A stretch of 35,344 nt of DNA from positions 1 through 35,344 of the forward strand of contig NYZC01000200.1 in NCBI GenBank assembly GCA_002686995.1, written 5' to 3'. Shown piece after piece: positions 14,981 to 22,430 of this stretch. The translations under genes were made by a program, and so were the position numbers. The number at the start of each line of letters is the position of its first letter. Position 1 is the first letter of the stretch. Origin of the DNA: Phycisphaeraceae bacterium. GTDB lineage: Bacteria > Planctomycetota > Phycisphaerae > Phycisphaerales > Phycisphaeraceae. The notes beneath the pieces are model-generated. The model had not been told where the DNA came from. It searched no databases and worked only from the letters and a program-made list of their open reading frames with translations.

Positions 14981-16156
14981 TTACAGCGGCACGACGCCCG
15001 CGTAGGCGATGCCAGTCAGGTAGGCGATCTGGCGATCCCACGTCACCAGGTCCTCCCTGCAGAACCGGTTGAGGTGATCGTGGCCGCAGGCGCGGGCGAG
15101 GACCTTCATGAGCTGATCCGTCGCCTCGAAGAACCCCGCGAGCTGACGGGCCGACTTTTCCGGATCGAGTCGTGCCCGCAGGTGCGGCTTCTGCGTCGCG
15201 ATGCCCACCGGGCAGTTGTTCGTGTGGCAGGCGCGCATCGCCAGGCACCCGACCGCCTGGATGGCGCTGTTGGCCAGCGCCACGCCGTCGGCGCCGAGGG
15301 CGAGCGCCTTGACGAAATCGCTCTCCGTCCGCAGGCCGCCCGTGATGATCAGGGTGACGTCCGGCTGCTCGCGACGGTCGAGGTGCTGCCGCGCCCGGGC
15401 CAGCGCCGCGAGCGTCGGCACCGAGATGTTGTTCTTGAAGATGTCGGGCGCCGCGCCCGTCGCGCCGCCGCGGCCGTCGAGGATGATGTACTCGACGCCG
15501 ACCTCGAGCGCGAAGTCGATGTCGGCCTCGATGTGCTGGGCGGACATCTTGAACCCGATCGGAATGCCGCCGGTCGCCTCGCGCACCTCTTCGGCCACGC
15601 GCCGGAAGTCGTCGATGCCGTCGAGATCGGGAAACCGCGGCGGGCTGATCGCCGCCTCGCCCGGTCGCAGGCCGCGGACCTCGGCGATCTTCTCCGTGAC
15701 CTTGTTGCCCGGCAGGTGCCCGCCGGTCCCGGTCTTGGCGCCCTGCCCGGCCTTGAAGTGGAACGCCTGGCACGGTCGCACCTTGTCGAGGCTCCACCCG
15801 AAGCGCCCCGACGCAAGCTCGTAGAAATAGCGCGAGTTGGCCGCCTGCTCCTCCGGCAGCATTCCCCCCTCGCCGGAGCAGATGCCGGTGCCCGCCATCT
15901 CGGCGCCCATGGCCAGCGCCGTCTTCGCCTCCTGGCTGAGCGCCCCGAAGCTCATGTCGCTGACGAACAGCGGAAGGTCGAGACGCAGGGGCCGCTGCGC
16001 CGCGGGACCGACGATCAGCTCGCCGCCGACCGGCTCGTCCTCGAGCAGTGGTCGTCGCGCCAGCTGCGCGGTGAGCACCTGGATGCGGTCCCATTCCGGA
16101 AGATCCGGGGCGGGCACGCCCATCGCGGAAAAGACACCGTGGTGCCCGATGCCCAC
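14981..16156 (-). CDS. FMN-binding glutamate-synthase-like protein (frameshifted 5' end)
   Basis: A 391-aa frame covering nearly the whole FMN domain of glutamate synthase (GltS type): SDMSFGALSQEAKTAL, GTGICSGEGGM, KAGQGAKTGTGGHLPGNKV, SPPRFPDLDGIDD, GFKMSAQHIEADI, DGRGGATGAAP, IITGGLRTESDFVKALALGAD and ACHTNNCPVGIATQ, the latter with Fe-S cluster cysteines. No glutaminase domain is present, so it is a stand-alone glutamate-synthase-related oxidoreductase and not a full GOGAT. The frame begins with GTG at 16156, but family N-terminal sequence continues upstream in another frame to ATG at 16230, indicating a one-base shift near 16145-16147. It is the last gene of a four-gene redox operon. Confidence 0.85.
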   Translation of the reverse strand: MGIGHHGVFSAMGVPAPDLPEWDRIQVLTAQLARRPLLEDEPVGGELIVGPAAQRPLRLDLPLFVSDMSFGALSQEAKTALAMGAEMAGTGICSGEGGMLPEEQAANSRYFYELASGRFGWSLDKVRPCQAFHFKAGQGAKTGTGGHLPGNKVTEKIAEVRGLRPGEAAISPPRFPDLDGIDDFRRVAEEVREATGGIPIGFKMSAQHIEADIDFALEVGVEYIILDGRGGATGAAPDIFKNNISVPTLAALARARQHLDRREQPDVTLIITGGLRTESDFVKALALGADGVALANSAIQAVGCLAMRACHTNNCPVGIATQKPHLRARLDPEKSARQLAGFFEATDQLMKVLARACGHDHLNRFCREDLVTWDRQIAYLTGIAYAGVVPL

Positions 16157-16230
16157 AGAAGGAACCGGCGGTGCCCGCGCGGCAGCGGCAGGTAGCCGAC
16201 GTAGAAGTCGTCGGGCCCGGACTCAGGCAT
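16157..16230 (-). pseudogene. Out-of-frame 5' end of the glutamate-synthase-like gene
   Basis: From ATG at 16230 this frame encodes MPESGPDDFYVGYLPLPRG, then HRRFLLWASG, which aligns in style with the N-terminus of GltS-like proteins just before HHGVFSAMG in the other frame. One extra base in the GGG at 16145-16147 would join the two into one protein of about 416 aa. The ATG overlaps the Rieske gene end by 8 bases. It could be a real mutation or a sequencing error. Confidence 0.65.
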
Positions 16231-17278
16231 CGGCGCCTCCCTCGACCCGGGCGGGGTCGACCGCGGTGCCCGGCGCCAGCGGGTCGGGATCCACGAGCAC
16301 GCGCCCCTTCTCGACGTGCACCCGGTAGGTGGGCACCTTCTCGGTGAACGGCGGCGGCGACGTGCCGTCCCCAGGCCGGTACTGGTAGCCGTGCCACGGG
16401 CAGGTCACGCAGCCGTCGACGATCCGCCCCTCGCCCAGCGGCCCGTTCTGGTGGGCGCAGACGTTGCTGATCGCGGAAATCCCGCCTTCGTGGCGATAGA
16501 CCGCGATGCGCTCGCCGTCCGGGGGCGACACGACCGTCGCCGCGTCCATCGGGATCCGGTCGACGTCGCCGACGTCGATCCAGGAGCCGCCGTCGCGGTC
16601 CACCGGCGCAGCGACGGGCACCCGCCGCTCGGCCAGACCCGCCGCGAGGTGCAGCGTGACGACGATCACCGCGCCGACGCCGAGCGCGACCGGGTACAGC
16701 AGGCTTCGTTCGGTCTGGATCACGCCGAGCACCACGTGCATGACGAGCAGCCCGTACGCGAGGTAGACGAGCATGTGCAGCGCCTTCCAGACCGGGGGCG
16801 CGAGGTTCACCAGCCAGAAGTCGTGGCTCGTGGCGGCCATGAGAAACAGGATGACCAGGGCGACGAACCCGAGCGTCTCGAACGGAAACGCGGTCAGCGA
16901 ATCGTAGCGCGTGTTGCTCGCGAACAGCGACACCAGCGGCGACACGTCACCGAACCCGTGGTACCAGACCAGCATGAGGCCGCCGTGCGCCAGGCCGACG
17001 ACGAAGCTCGTCACGCCGAAATGGCGGCGGTTGTAGAGGAGCGGCGCAAAGCGTGAACTGAGGCGGGCCAGCGGGCCGATACACAAAACGAGGTGGAGCA
17101 TCAGGATCGCGCACGACCCCAGCCCCCGGATGAGCAGGATTTCGTCGCTCATGCCGCCGGCCACGGTCTTTCCGATCAGCACGAACGCGACGAGATACAG
17201 CGCGACGCAGCCGACCAGGACCGCGTCGTAGAACCGCTTGTGACGATTCCACTGGACCGCCCGGTAGCTGGTGCTCAT
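16223..17278 (-). CDS. Ferric-reductase-like membrane protein fused to a Rieske domain
   Basis: A 351-aa inner-membrane protein. Residues about 15-225 form roughly six transmembrane helices resembling the ferric-reductase/YedZ-type haem domain, with possible haem-ligand histidines in GLAHGG and in ALHMLVYLAYGLLVMHVV. The C-terminal domain (about 240-340) is a Rieske [2Fe-2S] ferredoxin: CAH at 274-276 and CPWH at 293-296, the standard CxH-x16-CxxH spacing. It should move electrons between membrane haem and a soluble iron-sulfur/flavin partner. ATG at 17278 overlaps the preceding small gene by ATGA; its own 3' end overlaps the glutamate-synthase-like gene by 8 bases. The arrangement implies that the flavoprotein is its partner. 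Confidence 0.85.
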   Translation of the reverse strand: MSTSYRAVQWNRHKRFYDAVLVGCVALYLVAFVLIGKTVAGGMSDEILLIRGLGSCAILMLHLVLCIGPLARLSSRFAPLLYNRRHFGVTSFVVGLAHGGLMLVWYHGFGDVSPLVSLFASNTRYDSLTAFPFETLGFVALVILFLMAATSHDFWLVNLAPPVWKALHMLVYLAYGLLVMHVVLGVIQTERSLLYPVALGVGAVIVVTLHLAAGLAERRVPVAAPVDRDGGSWIDVGDVDRIPMDAATVVSPPDGERIAVYRHEGGISAISNVCAHQNGPLGEGRIVDGCVTCPWHGYQYRPGDGTSPPPFTEKVPTYRVHVEKGRVLVDPDPLAPGTAVDPARVEGGADA

Positions 17279-17445
17279 CGATCCGCTCCGCTCGCCGCTC
17301 CGTCCGCAGTACCGCTCGCCGCCGGCCCGGCGGTCGCGACCGGCACGGACGGCCGCATCAGCCACCCGAGAAGCAGGCCCAGCACCACCAATGGTCCAAG
17401 AACCAGCCAGAGACGCAGATGCCAGCGACGATGGGCGCGCCTCAT
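17275..17445 (-). CDS. Small single-span membrane protein of the redox operon
   Basis: A 56-aa protein: basic N-terminus ([11 protein letters not shown]), one transmembrane helix (LWLVLGPLVVLGLLLGWLM) and an Ala/Gly/Ser/Pro-rich outer tail. No family is recognised. ATG at 17445 overlaps the stop of the upstream gene by ATGA, and its own stop overlaps the Rieske gene start in the same way, which supports it as a real gene despite its size. Confidence 0.6.
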   Translation of the reverse strand: MRRAHRRWHLRLWLVLGPLVVLGLLLGWLMRPSVPVATAGPAASGTADGAASGADR

Positions 17446-17663
17446 GAGGCCGCGCTCCCCCGCCGGCGCCGAATCCACTTGAAGAGCATCAGCGGCCACA
17501 GCGCCGCCGACGCGGGAAATATGAGCAGGCGGAAACCGATCGGCCCCCCGCGCGCCGCCGGATCGACCGACCCCACGCCGAGCGTCACGAATGCAAACCC
17601 GAACAGCACCCCAAACAGGCCGTACAGCAGCATGCCGGCCACCATCGTCTCTGCCCACTGCAT
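17442..17663 (-). CDS. Small two-span membrane protein, first gene of the redox operon
   Basis: A 73-aa protein with two hydrophobic helices ([21 protein letters not shown] and [17 protein letters not shown]) and a basic C-terminal end (KWIRRRRG). ATG at 17663 is preferred to TTG at 17669. It resembles small membrane subunits found beside haem-copper or ferric-reductase-like modules, but no family can be named. It overlaps the following small gene by 4 bases. Confidence 0.62.
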   Translation of the reverse strand: MQWAETMVAGMLLYGLFGVLFGFAFVTLGVGSVDPAARGGPIGFRLLIFPASAALWPLMLFKWIRRRRGSAAS

Positions 17664-17909
17664 GGACAAGCCAATACCATATTCAAGGGCGCGGTGCCAA
17701 CGACGACGGATGGGCCCCGCCCCGCCCGCTTGCCGGGCATGACGTCGTGGATATCATCGTGCGCGTTTCAGCCCGGGCCGGGGCGTGGACCGGCCCGCCG
17801 ACGCGGGTTCGGCCAGGACACGCCGGAAGGTTCGGCACGGGCCCGCAGGCCCCGGGCGAAGCTCAGCGGTGTTCGTATCAGGGGTGTGCGACGACCGAAG
17901 AGGGATGAT

Positions 17910-20291
17910 ATGAGCGAAAAAGTCATCCGCGTGCTGCTGGTCGAGGACAACCCGGCCGATGCGCGCCTGATTCAGCTCTACCTGACCGAGGCCGAGGGTC
18001 CGCCCATCGAGATGGAGCGGTGCAACTCCCTGGCCGACGCGATGACGTCGATCCGCCGGCGCAAGCCCGACTCGATGCTTCTGGACCTCATGCTCCCGGA
18101 CAGCGAGGGGCTCGACACCGTGCGCCGCATCCAGGCCGAGGCGCCCGACCTGCCGTTCGTCGTGCTGACGAGCGCCGACGACAAGACGCTGGGCCTCGAG
18201 GCCATCCAGGAGGGGGCCGAGGAGTTCCTGCTCAAGGGCCGTATCAACGGCGAAGCGCTCGTCCGCACGGTCCGCTACGCCATCGAGCGCGCCGAGCGGC
18301 GCCGGGCCGAGATGGCGCTGAGCGCCGCGCTCGCCGAGCGCGCCGCCGAGGCCGAGAAGGCCAATCGCGTCAAGAGCGAGTTCCTCGCCAACATGAGCCA
18401 CGAGATCCGCACGCCGATGAACGGCATCATCGGCATGACCGAGCTGCTGCTGAACACCGAGCTGACCGCCCAGCAGCGCGAGTACCTCACGCTCGTGGAG
18501 CAGTCCGCCGACGCGCTGCTGCGCCTGCTCAACGACATCCTCGACTTCTCGAAGATCGAGGCGGGCAAGCTGGAGCTCGCGACGGTGGACTTCAAGCTGC
18601 GCGACGTGCTCGGCGACACGCTGCAGGCGCTCGCGATGCGCGCCGCCGAGAAGGGGCTCGAGCTGGCCAACCACATTCCGCCGGACGTGCCCGACGACGT
18701 CACCGGCGACCCCGACCGCCTGCGGCAGATCATCGTCAACCTCGTCGGCAACGCGATCAAGTTCACCGACGAAGGCGAGGTCGTCGCGTCGGTGCGGGTG
18801 GAATCGAAGACCGAGCAGGAGATCTGCCTGCAGTGCTCGGTCCACGACACCGGCGTCGGCATTCCCGAGCACAAGCAGGCGCACATCTTCGAGGCGTTCA
18901 GCCAGGTCGACAGTTCGACCTCGCGCCGGTTCGGCGGCACAGGCCTGGGCCTGGCGATCACGGCGCAGCTCGTCGCGATGATGCGCGGCCGCATCTGGGT
19001 CGAGAGCACGCCCGACCAGGGCAGCACGTTTCACTTCACCGTGGTCGTGGGCCTGCAGCAGAGCCCCGCGCCGTCGACGGTGGTCGAGCCCGAGGCCCTG
19101 CACGACCTGTCGGTGCTGGTGGTCGACGACAACAAGACCAACCGCCGCATCCTCGAGGAGGTCATGCGGAACTGGGGCATGAAGCCGACGCTGGCCGACA
19201 GCGGGCCGGCGGCCCTGGCGAGCCTCTGGCACGCCGTGACCGTCGGCAGCCCGTTCCAGCTGGTGCTGCTCGACCGGATGATGCCGGGCATGGACGGTCA
19301 CGAGCTGGCCCGGCGCATCCACCACGAGCCGGCGCTCAAGGACACGCACATCATCATGCTGTCGTCGGCGGGCCAGCCGGAGGAGCCGCGCCCGTCGGAC
19401 TTCGGCATCGGCCGCTACCTGACCAAGCCCGTGAAGCAGTCGGACCTCATGGATGCGATCGTCGAGACGCTCGGCGTCACGATCCACCGCCGGCCGCGGC
19501 GCGGCGCCTCGTCCGCCGAGCAGTCGATGCCCGCGCTCGAGCGGAAGCTGAGGGTGCTGCTGGCCGAGGACAGCCTCGTCAACCAGAAGGTGGCGGTGCA
19601 CCTGCTGGAGCAGCGCGGCCACGAGGTCGTCGTCGCCAACGACGGCGTCGAGGCCGTCGCCGCCGTGAAGCGACAGCCGTTCGACGCGGTGCTCATGGAC
19701 ATCCAGATGCCGAACATGGACGGCTTCGAGGCCACCGCGACGATCCGCGAGCACGAGCGCCCGTCCGGAGCGCACACGCGCATCATCGCGATGACCGCCA
19801 ACGCGATGAAGGGCGACCGCGAGCGCTGCCTCGACGCCGGGATGGACGGCTACCTGTCCAAGCCGATCCGCGGCTACCAGCTCTTCCAGACGCTGGAGGG
19901 GCCGGCGGCCGCGGCGCAGACGTCAACGGCCGAGCCGCAGAAGGAGCCGGAGACGCAGGAGCCGGTCATCGACCGCGACGCGGCGCTCGAACGGACGGGC
20001 GGCAACGTCGACGTGCTGAAGGAGCTCGTCGACTTGTTCTTCGAGGAGTGCCCGAAGCTCATGAACCAGATCCGCGAGGCGATCGCGACGCAGCAGACGG
20101 CCGAGCTGCGCCGCGCGGCCCACACGCTCAAGGGCTCGGTCGCCATCTTCGGCGCCAACCTCGCTCGCGAGGCCGCGTGGCGTCTCGAGTCGATCGGGCG
20201 CGATGGCAACCTCGAGGACGCGCAGAGCGCCTGGGAGGATCTCGAGCAGCGGATCGAGCAGCTCCGCCCGGCGCTCCACGAGCTGGTGTGA
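17910..20291 (+). CDS. Hybrid histidine kinase: REC-HisKA-HATPase-REC-REC-HPt
   Basis: A 793-aa cytoplasmic signalling protein without transmembrane segments. Domain order: receiver 1 (about 5-125, phospho-acceptor D59), a short coiled coil rich in Ala/Glu (about 130-155), HisKA with H164 in [15 protein letters not shown], HATPase (N, G1, G2 boxes [30 protein letters not shown]), receiver 2 (D455 in [11 protein letters not shown]), receiver 3 (D597 in [11 protein letters not shown]) and a C-terminal HPt domain (H738 in [10 protein letters not shown]). All phosphorelay residues are present. Input probably comes through receiver 1 from another kinase. ATG at 17910 follows GAAGAGGG and starts at the receiver. 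The next gene encodes a receiver-containing output protein, a probable target of the HPt domain. Confidence 0.93.
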   Translation: MSEKVIRVLLVEDNPADARLIQLYLTEAEGPPIEMERCNSLADAMTSIRRRKPDSMLLDLMLPDSEGLDTVRRIQAEAPDLPFVVLTSADDKTLGLEAIQEGAEEFLLKGRINGEALVRTVRYAIERAERRRAEMALSAALAERAAEAEKANRVKSEFLANMSHEIRTPMNGIIGMTELLLNTELTAQQREYLTLVEQSADALLRLLNDILDFSKIEAGKLELATVDFKLRDVLGDTLQALAMRAAEKGLELANHIPPDVPDDVTGDPDRLRQIIVNLVGNAIKFTDEGEVVASVRVESKTEQEICLQCSVHDTGVGIPEHKQAHIFEAFSQVDSSTSRRFGGTGLGLAITAQLVAMMRGRIWVESTPDQGSTFHFTVVVGLQQSPAPSTVVEPEALHDLSVLVVDDNKTNRRILEEVMRNWGMKPTLADSGPAALASLWHAVTVGSPFQLVLLDRMMPGMDGHELARRIHHEPALKDTHIIMLSSAGQPEEPRPSDFGIGRYLTKPVKQSDLMDAIVETLGVTIHRRPRRGASSAEQSMPALERKLRVLLAEDSLVNQKVAVHLLEQRGHEVVVANDGVEAVAAVKRQPFDAVLMDIQMPNMDGFEATATIREHERPSGAHTRIIAMTANAMKGDRERCLDAGMDGYLSKPIRGYQLFQTLEGPAAAAQTSTAEPQKEPETQEPVIDRDAALERTGGNVDVLKELVDLFFEECPKLMNQIREAIATQQTAELRRAAHTLKGSVAIFGANLAREAAWRLESIGRDGNLEDAQSAWEDLEQRIEQLRPALHELV

Positions 20292-20322
20292 TTCGCGTAA
20301 CCGGTGCTCCGCGGGCCGGAAT

Positions 20323-20359
20323 AGCCACAAGAAGCCACGAAACAAGAAGCCACGAAAAC
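20323..20359. repeat. AGCCACGAAACAAGA-type tandem repeat
   Basis: Three imperfect units beginning AGCCAC in the gap between the kinase and the response regulator, directly upstream of the latter's start. It belongs to the same style of short repeats found at other gene starts in the window. Confidence 0.55.
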
Positions 20360-20368
20360 GGATTGCCC

Positions 20369-21229
20369 ATGACCACCGCCGTCGTCGTCGATGACCTCAA
20401 GCTGGACCGGCGCCTGGCAGGCTCGATGCTGGAGGACCACACCGACCTGCAGGTCGTCTACGCGAAGGACGGCGAGGACGCCCTGTCGAAGATGGCGTCG
20501 GCGCCGGCGGACGTCGTGCTCACCGACATGCAGATGCCGCGCATGGACGGGCTCGCGCTCGTCGAGGCCGTACGCCGCGACTACCCGCGCGTGCCGGTCA
20601 TCCTCATGACGGCGCACGGCAGCGAGGACGTCGCGGCCGAAGCCCTCGTCCGCGGAGCCGCCAGCTACGTGCCGAAGAAGCTGCTCGCCCGCGACCTGGT
20701 CAGCACCGTCGAGCGCGTCCTCGCCGTCGCCGGCCACGCCCGGCGCCGCGCGTCGATCCAGGCGCACCTGGTGTCGGTCGAGAACCGGTTCGTCCTTCCC
20801 AACGACTTCGAGCGCGTCGAGCTGATCAACACGGTGCGCGACGAGGTCGCGCGGATGCCGCTGATGGACGAGACGGACCTGACGCGCCTGGGCGTCGCGC
20901 TCGACGAGGCGCTGTCGAATGCGATCGTGCACGGCAACCTGGAGCTTGTCGACCCGCGCGATCCGCAGATCGCCGAGCGCATGCGGTCCGGCCCGGGGTC
21001 CGAGCGCCACGTCCATCTCACCACCCGCCTGGAGCAAGATCAGGTAGCGCTGACGGTGCGCGACGAGGGCCCCGGATTCGACGTCGCCACCCTGCCCGAC
21101 CCGAACGACCACGCCCGGTTGGAATCCACGGCCGGCCGCGGTCTCATCCTCATTCGCACGTTCATGGACGACGTGCGCTTCAACGAGGCAGGGAACGAGA
21201 TCACGCTGGTGAAGCGCAGGCAGGACTGA
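20369..21229 (+). CDS. Response regulator with RsbW-type serine-kinase/ATPase domain
   Basis: A 286-aa protein. The receiver (1-120) has the acidic pair D8-D9, phospho-acceptor D53 in LTDMQMPRMDG and the conserved Lys region SYVPKK. Residues about 140-286 form a HATPase_c_2 domain of the RsbW/SpoIIAB anti-sigma kind: N box LGVALDEALSNAIVHGNLEL, G1 box DEGPGFD, G2-like STAGRGLILI. Such domains phosphorylate anti-anti-sigma (STAS) proteins or bind sigma factors. No STAS protein or sigma factor is next to it. Coupling to a receiver suggests that phosphorylation by the upstream hybrid kinase switches the ATPase. ATG at 20369 starts at the receiver strand; the reading frame upstream of it is antiquated overlap with the kinase and not coding. 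Confidence 0.9.
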   Translation: MTTAVVVDDLKLDRRLAGSMLEDHTDLQVVYAKDGEDALSKMASAPADVVLTDMQMPRMDGLALVEAVRRDYPRVPVILMTAHGSEDVAAEALVRGAASYVPKKLLARDLVSTVERVLAVAGHARRRASIQAHLVSVENRFVLPNDFERVELINTVRDEVARMPLMDETDLTRLGVALDEALSNAIVHGNLELVDPRDPQIAERMRSGPGSERHVHLTTRLEQDQVALTVRDEGPGFDVATLPDPNDHARLESTAGRGLILIRTFMDDVRFNEAGNEITLVKRRQD

Positions 21230-21246
21230 AGCAGCCGGCGCGCTGA

Positions 21247-21266
21247 CCGAAGTCTGGCGACTTCGG
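21247..21266. terminator. 8-bp palindrome between convergent genes
   Basis: CCGAAGTC, loop TGGC, GACTTCGG. It sits between the response regulator (ends 21229) and the giant repeat gene (ends 21267), a usual place for a bidirectional terminator, but lacks a T-run and resembles the shorter hairpin at 652-667, so a REP-like repeat is as likely. Confidence 0.45.
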
Positions 21267-22430
21267 CTACAGCCTGTTCAGCAGCGTCTCCTCCATCCCG
21301 TCGATCCACCGATTGACGGTCTGCGATGACGATGTCGCATCGTCGCGCTGCGAGGCTCCCGACCAACCGTGCCAGGCGAGCACGTCGACCGTGTCAACCG
21401 GTGACGGCGACGTAGTTGCCCCCGCCCGCGCCGGCGCACTCGGATCGAGATTGATCCAGGCGCGATTGACCCGATCGATCGGATTCGTGCCGTAGTTGGC
21501 GGCGAACGCATCGAGGTCGCCGTCGCCGTCCACGTCGCCCAGCGACACGCCGGCGCTCTTGCCCGTGCCGATCTGCTGCGTGCTGTCGCTGAACGCACCG
21601 GAACCGTCGTTCAACCACAGGCGATTGCCCTGGTTCAGCGCATTAGCCACGAATGCGTCGAGGTCGCCGTCGCCGTCCACGTCGCCCAGCGACACGCCGA
21701 GGCTGCGATGGTTGCCCAGCGCCGAGCCGTCGGCGAAGTTGCCGCTGCCGTCGTTGACCCATACCCGGTTGCCCTGACTGCGGTTGGCCACGAAAGCGTC
21801 CAGGTCCCCGTCACCGTCCAGATCGCCGAGACGCACGCCGAGGCTGTCGTGGTTACCGAGGCTCTGAAGGCTGTTCGCGAAGTTGCCGCTTCCATCGTTC
21901 CGCCAGACGCGATTGCCCTCGTTGCGGTTGGCCACGAACGCATCCGGATCCCCGTCGCCATCCAGATCGCCCAGCGCCACGCCGCGCGTACGGCCGCTTC
22001 CCAGACTCTGCAGGCTGTCCGTGAATTGGCCCGAGCCGTCGTTCAGCCACAGTCGATTGCCCTGACCATAGTTCGCGAACATCGCGTCGACGTCGCCGTC
22101 GGCGTCCACGTCGCCCAGCGCCACCCCGTGGCTCGCGTGGCCTATCGGAAGAGCATGATCCGAAAAGACTCCGGAACCATCGTTGATCCACACCCGGCCC
22201 GGCTGGTTGAGGTTCGCAACGAACGCGTCAAGATCGCCGTCGGCGTCAAGATCGTCCAGCGCGACGCCGCGGCTGTTGTGGCTGCCGAGGGGCGGCCCGC
22301 CTCCGGTGAAGTTGCCCGATCCGTCGTTCAACCAGATCCGGTTGCCCTGCGAGAGCGAGTTCGCGACGAACGCGTCCAGGTCACCGTCGCCGTCCAGGTC
22401 ACCCATCGCCATCGAGATCGCCCAGCGCAA
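21267..22430 (-). CDS. C-terminal part of the giant FG-GAP/VCBS protein (after frameshift)
   Basis: This frame continues the repeat array of the 22399-28902 gene: about seven more 48-residue units (LGDLDGDGDLDAFVAN, then NRVWLNDGSGNF) and a non-repetitive tail ending NRWIDGMEETLLNRL. The array breaks mid-unit at 22399-22414 where the upstream frame hits TGA; removing one G of the GGG before that TGA rejoins the frames. The ATG at 22430 is within the repeat and is unlikely to be a true start. No PEP-CTERM, LPXTG or type IX sorting signal is visible at the C-terminus. Confidence 0.75.
   Translation of the reverse strand: MRWAISMAMGDLDGDGDLDAFVANSLSQGNRIWLNDGSGNFTGGGPPLGSHNSRGVALDDLDADGDLDAFVANLNQPGRVWINDGSGVFSDHALPIGHASHGVALGDVDADGDVDAMFANYGQGNRLWLNDGSGQFTDSLQSLGSGRTRGVALGDLDGDGDPDAFVANRNEGNRVWRNDGSGNFANSLQSLGNHDSLGVRLGDLDGDGDLDAFVANRSQGNRVWVNDGSGNFADGSALGNHRSLGVSLGDVDGDGDLDAFVANALNQGNRLWLNDGSGAFSDSTQQIGTGKSAGVSLGDVDGDGDLDAFAANYGTNPIDRVNRAWINLDPSAPARAGATTSPSPVDTVDVLAWHGWSGASQRDDATSSSQTVNRWIDGMEETLLNRL

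Noticed and set aside
14981..16230. Full glutamate synthase (GOGAT large subunit)
   Set aside because: Only the FMN domain is present; the glutaminase and C-terminal GXGXG domains are missing and no small subunit is adjacent.
14868..16397. 509-codon minus-strand frame across the glutamate-synthase-like gene
   Set aside because: Low-complexity Arg/Gly/Ala text; the 391-aa frame holds all family motifs.
17754..19775. 673-codon minus-strand frame opposite the kinase
   Set aside because: Composition is typical of an antisense shadow in GC-rich DNA and no domain is visible.
18020..20368. Open frame overlapping the hybrid kinase in another plus-strand frame, joined to the response regulator
   Set aside because: Upstream of 20369 the translation is Arg/Ala/Gly-rich and without domains, while the kinase frame is intact. 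Only the part from ATG 20369 is real.
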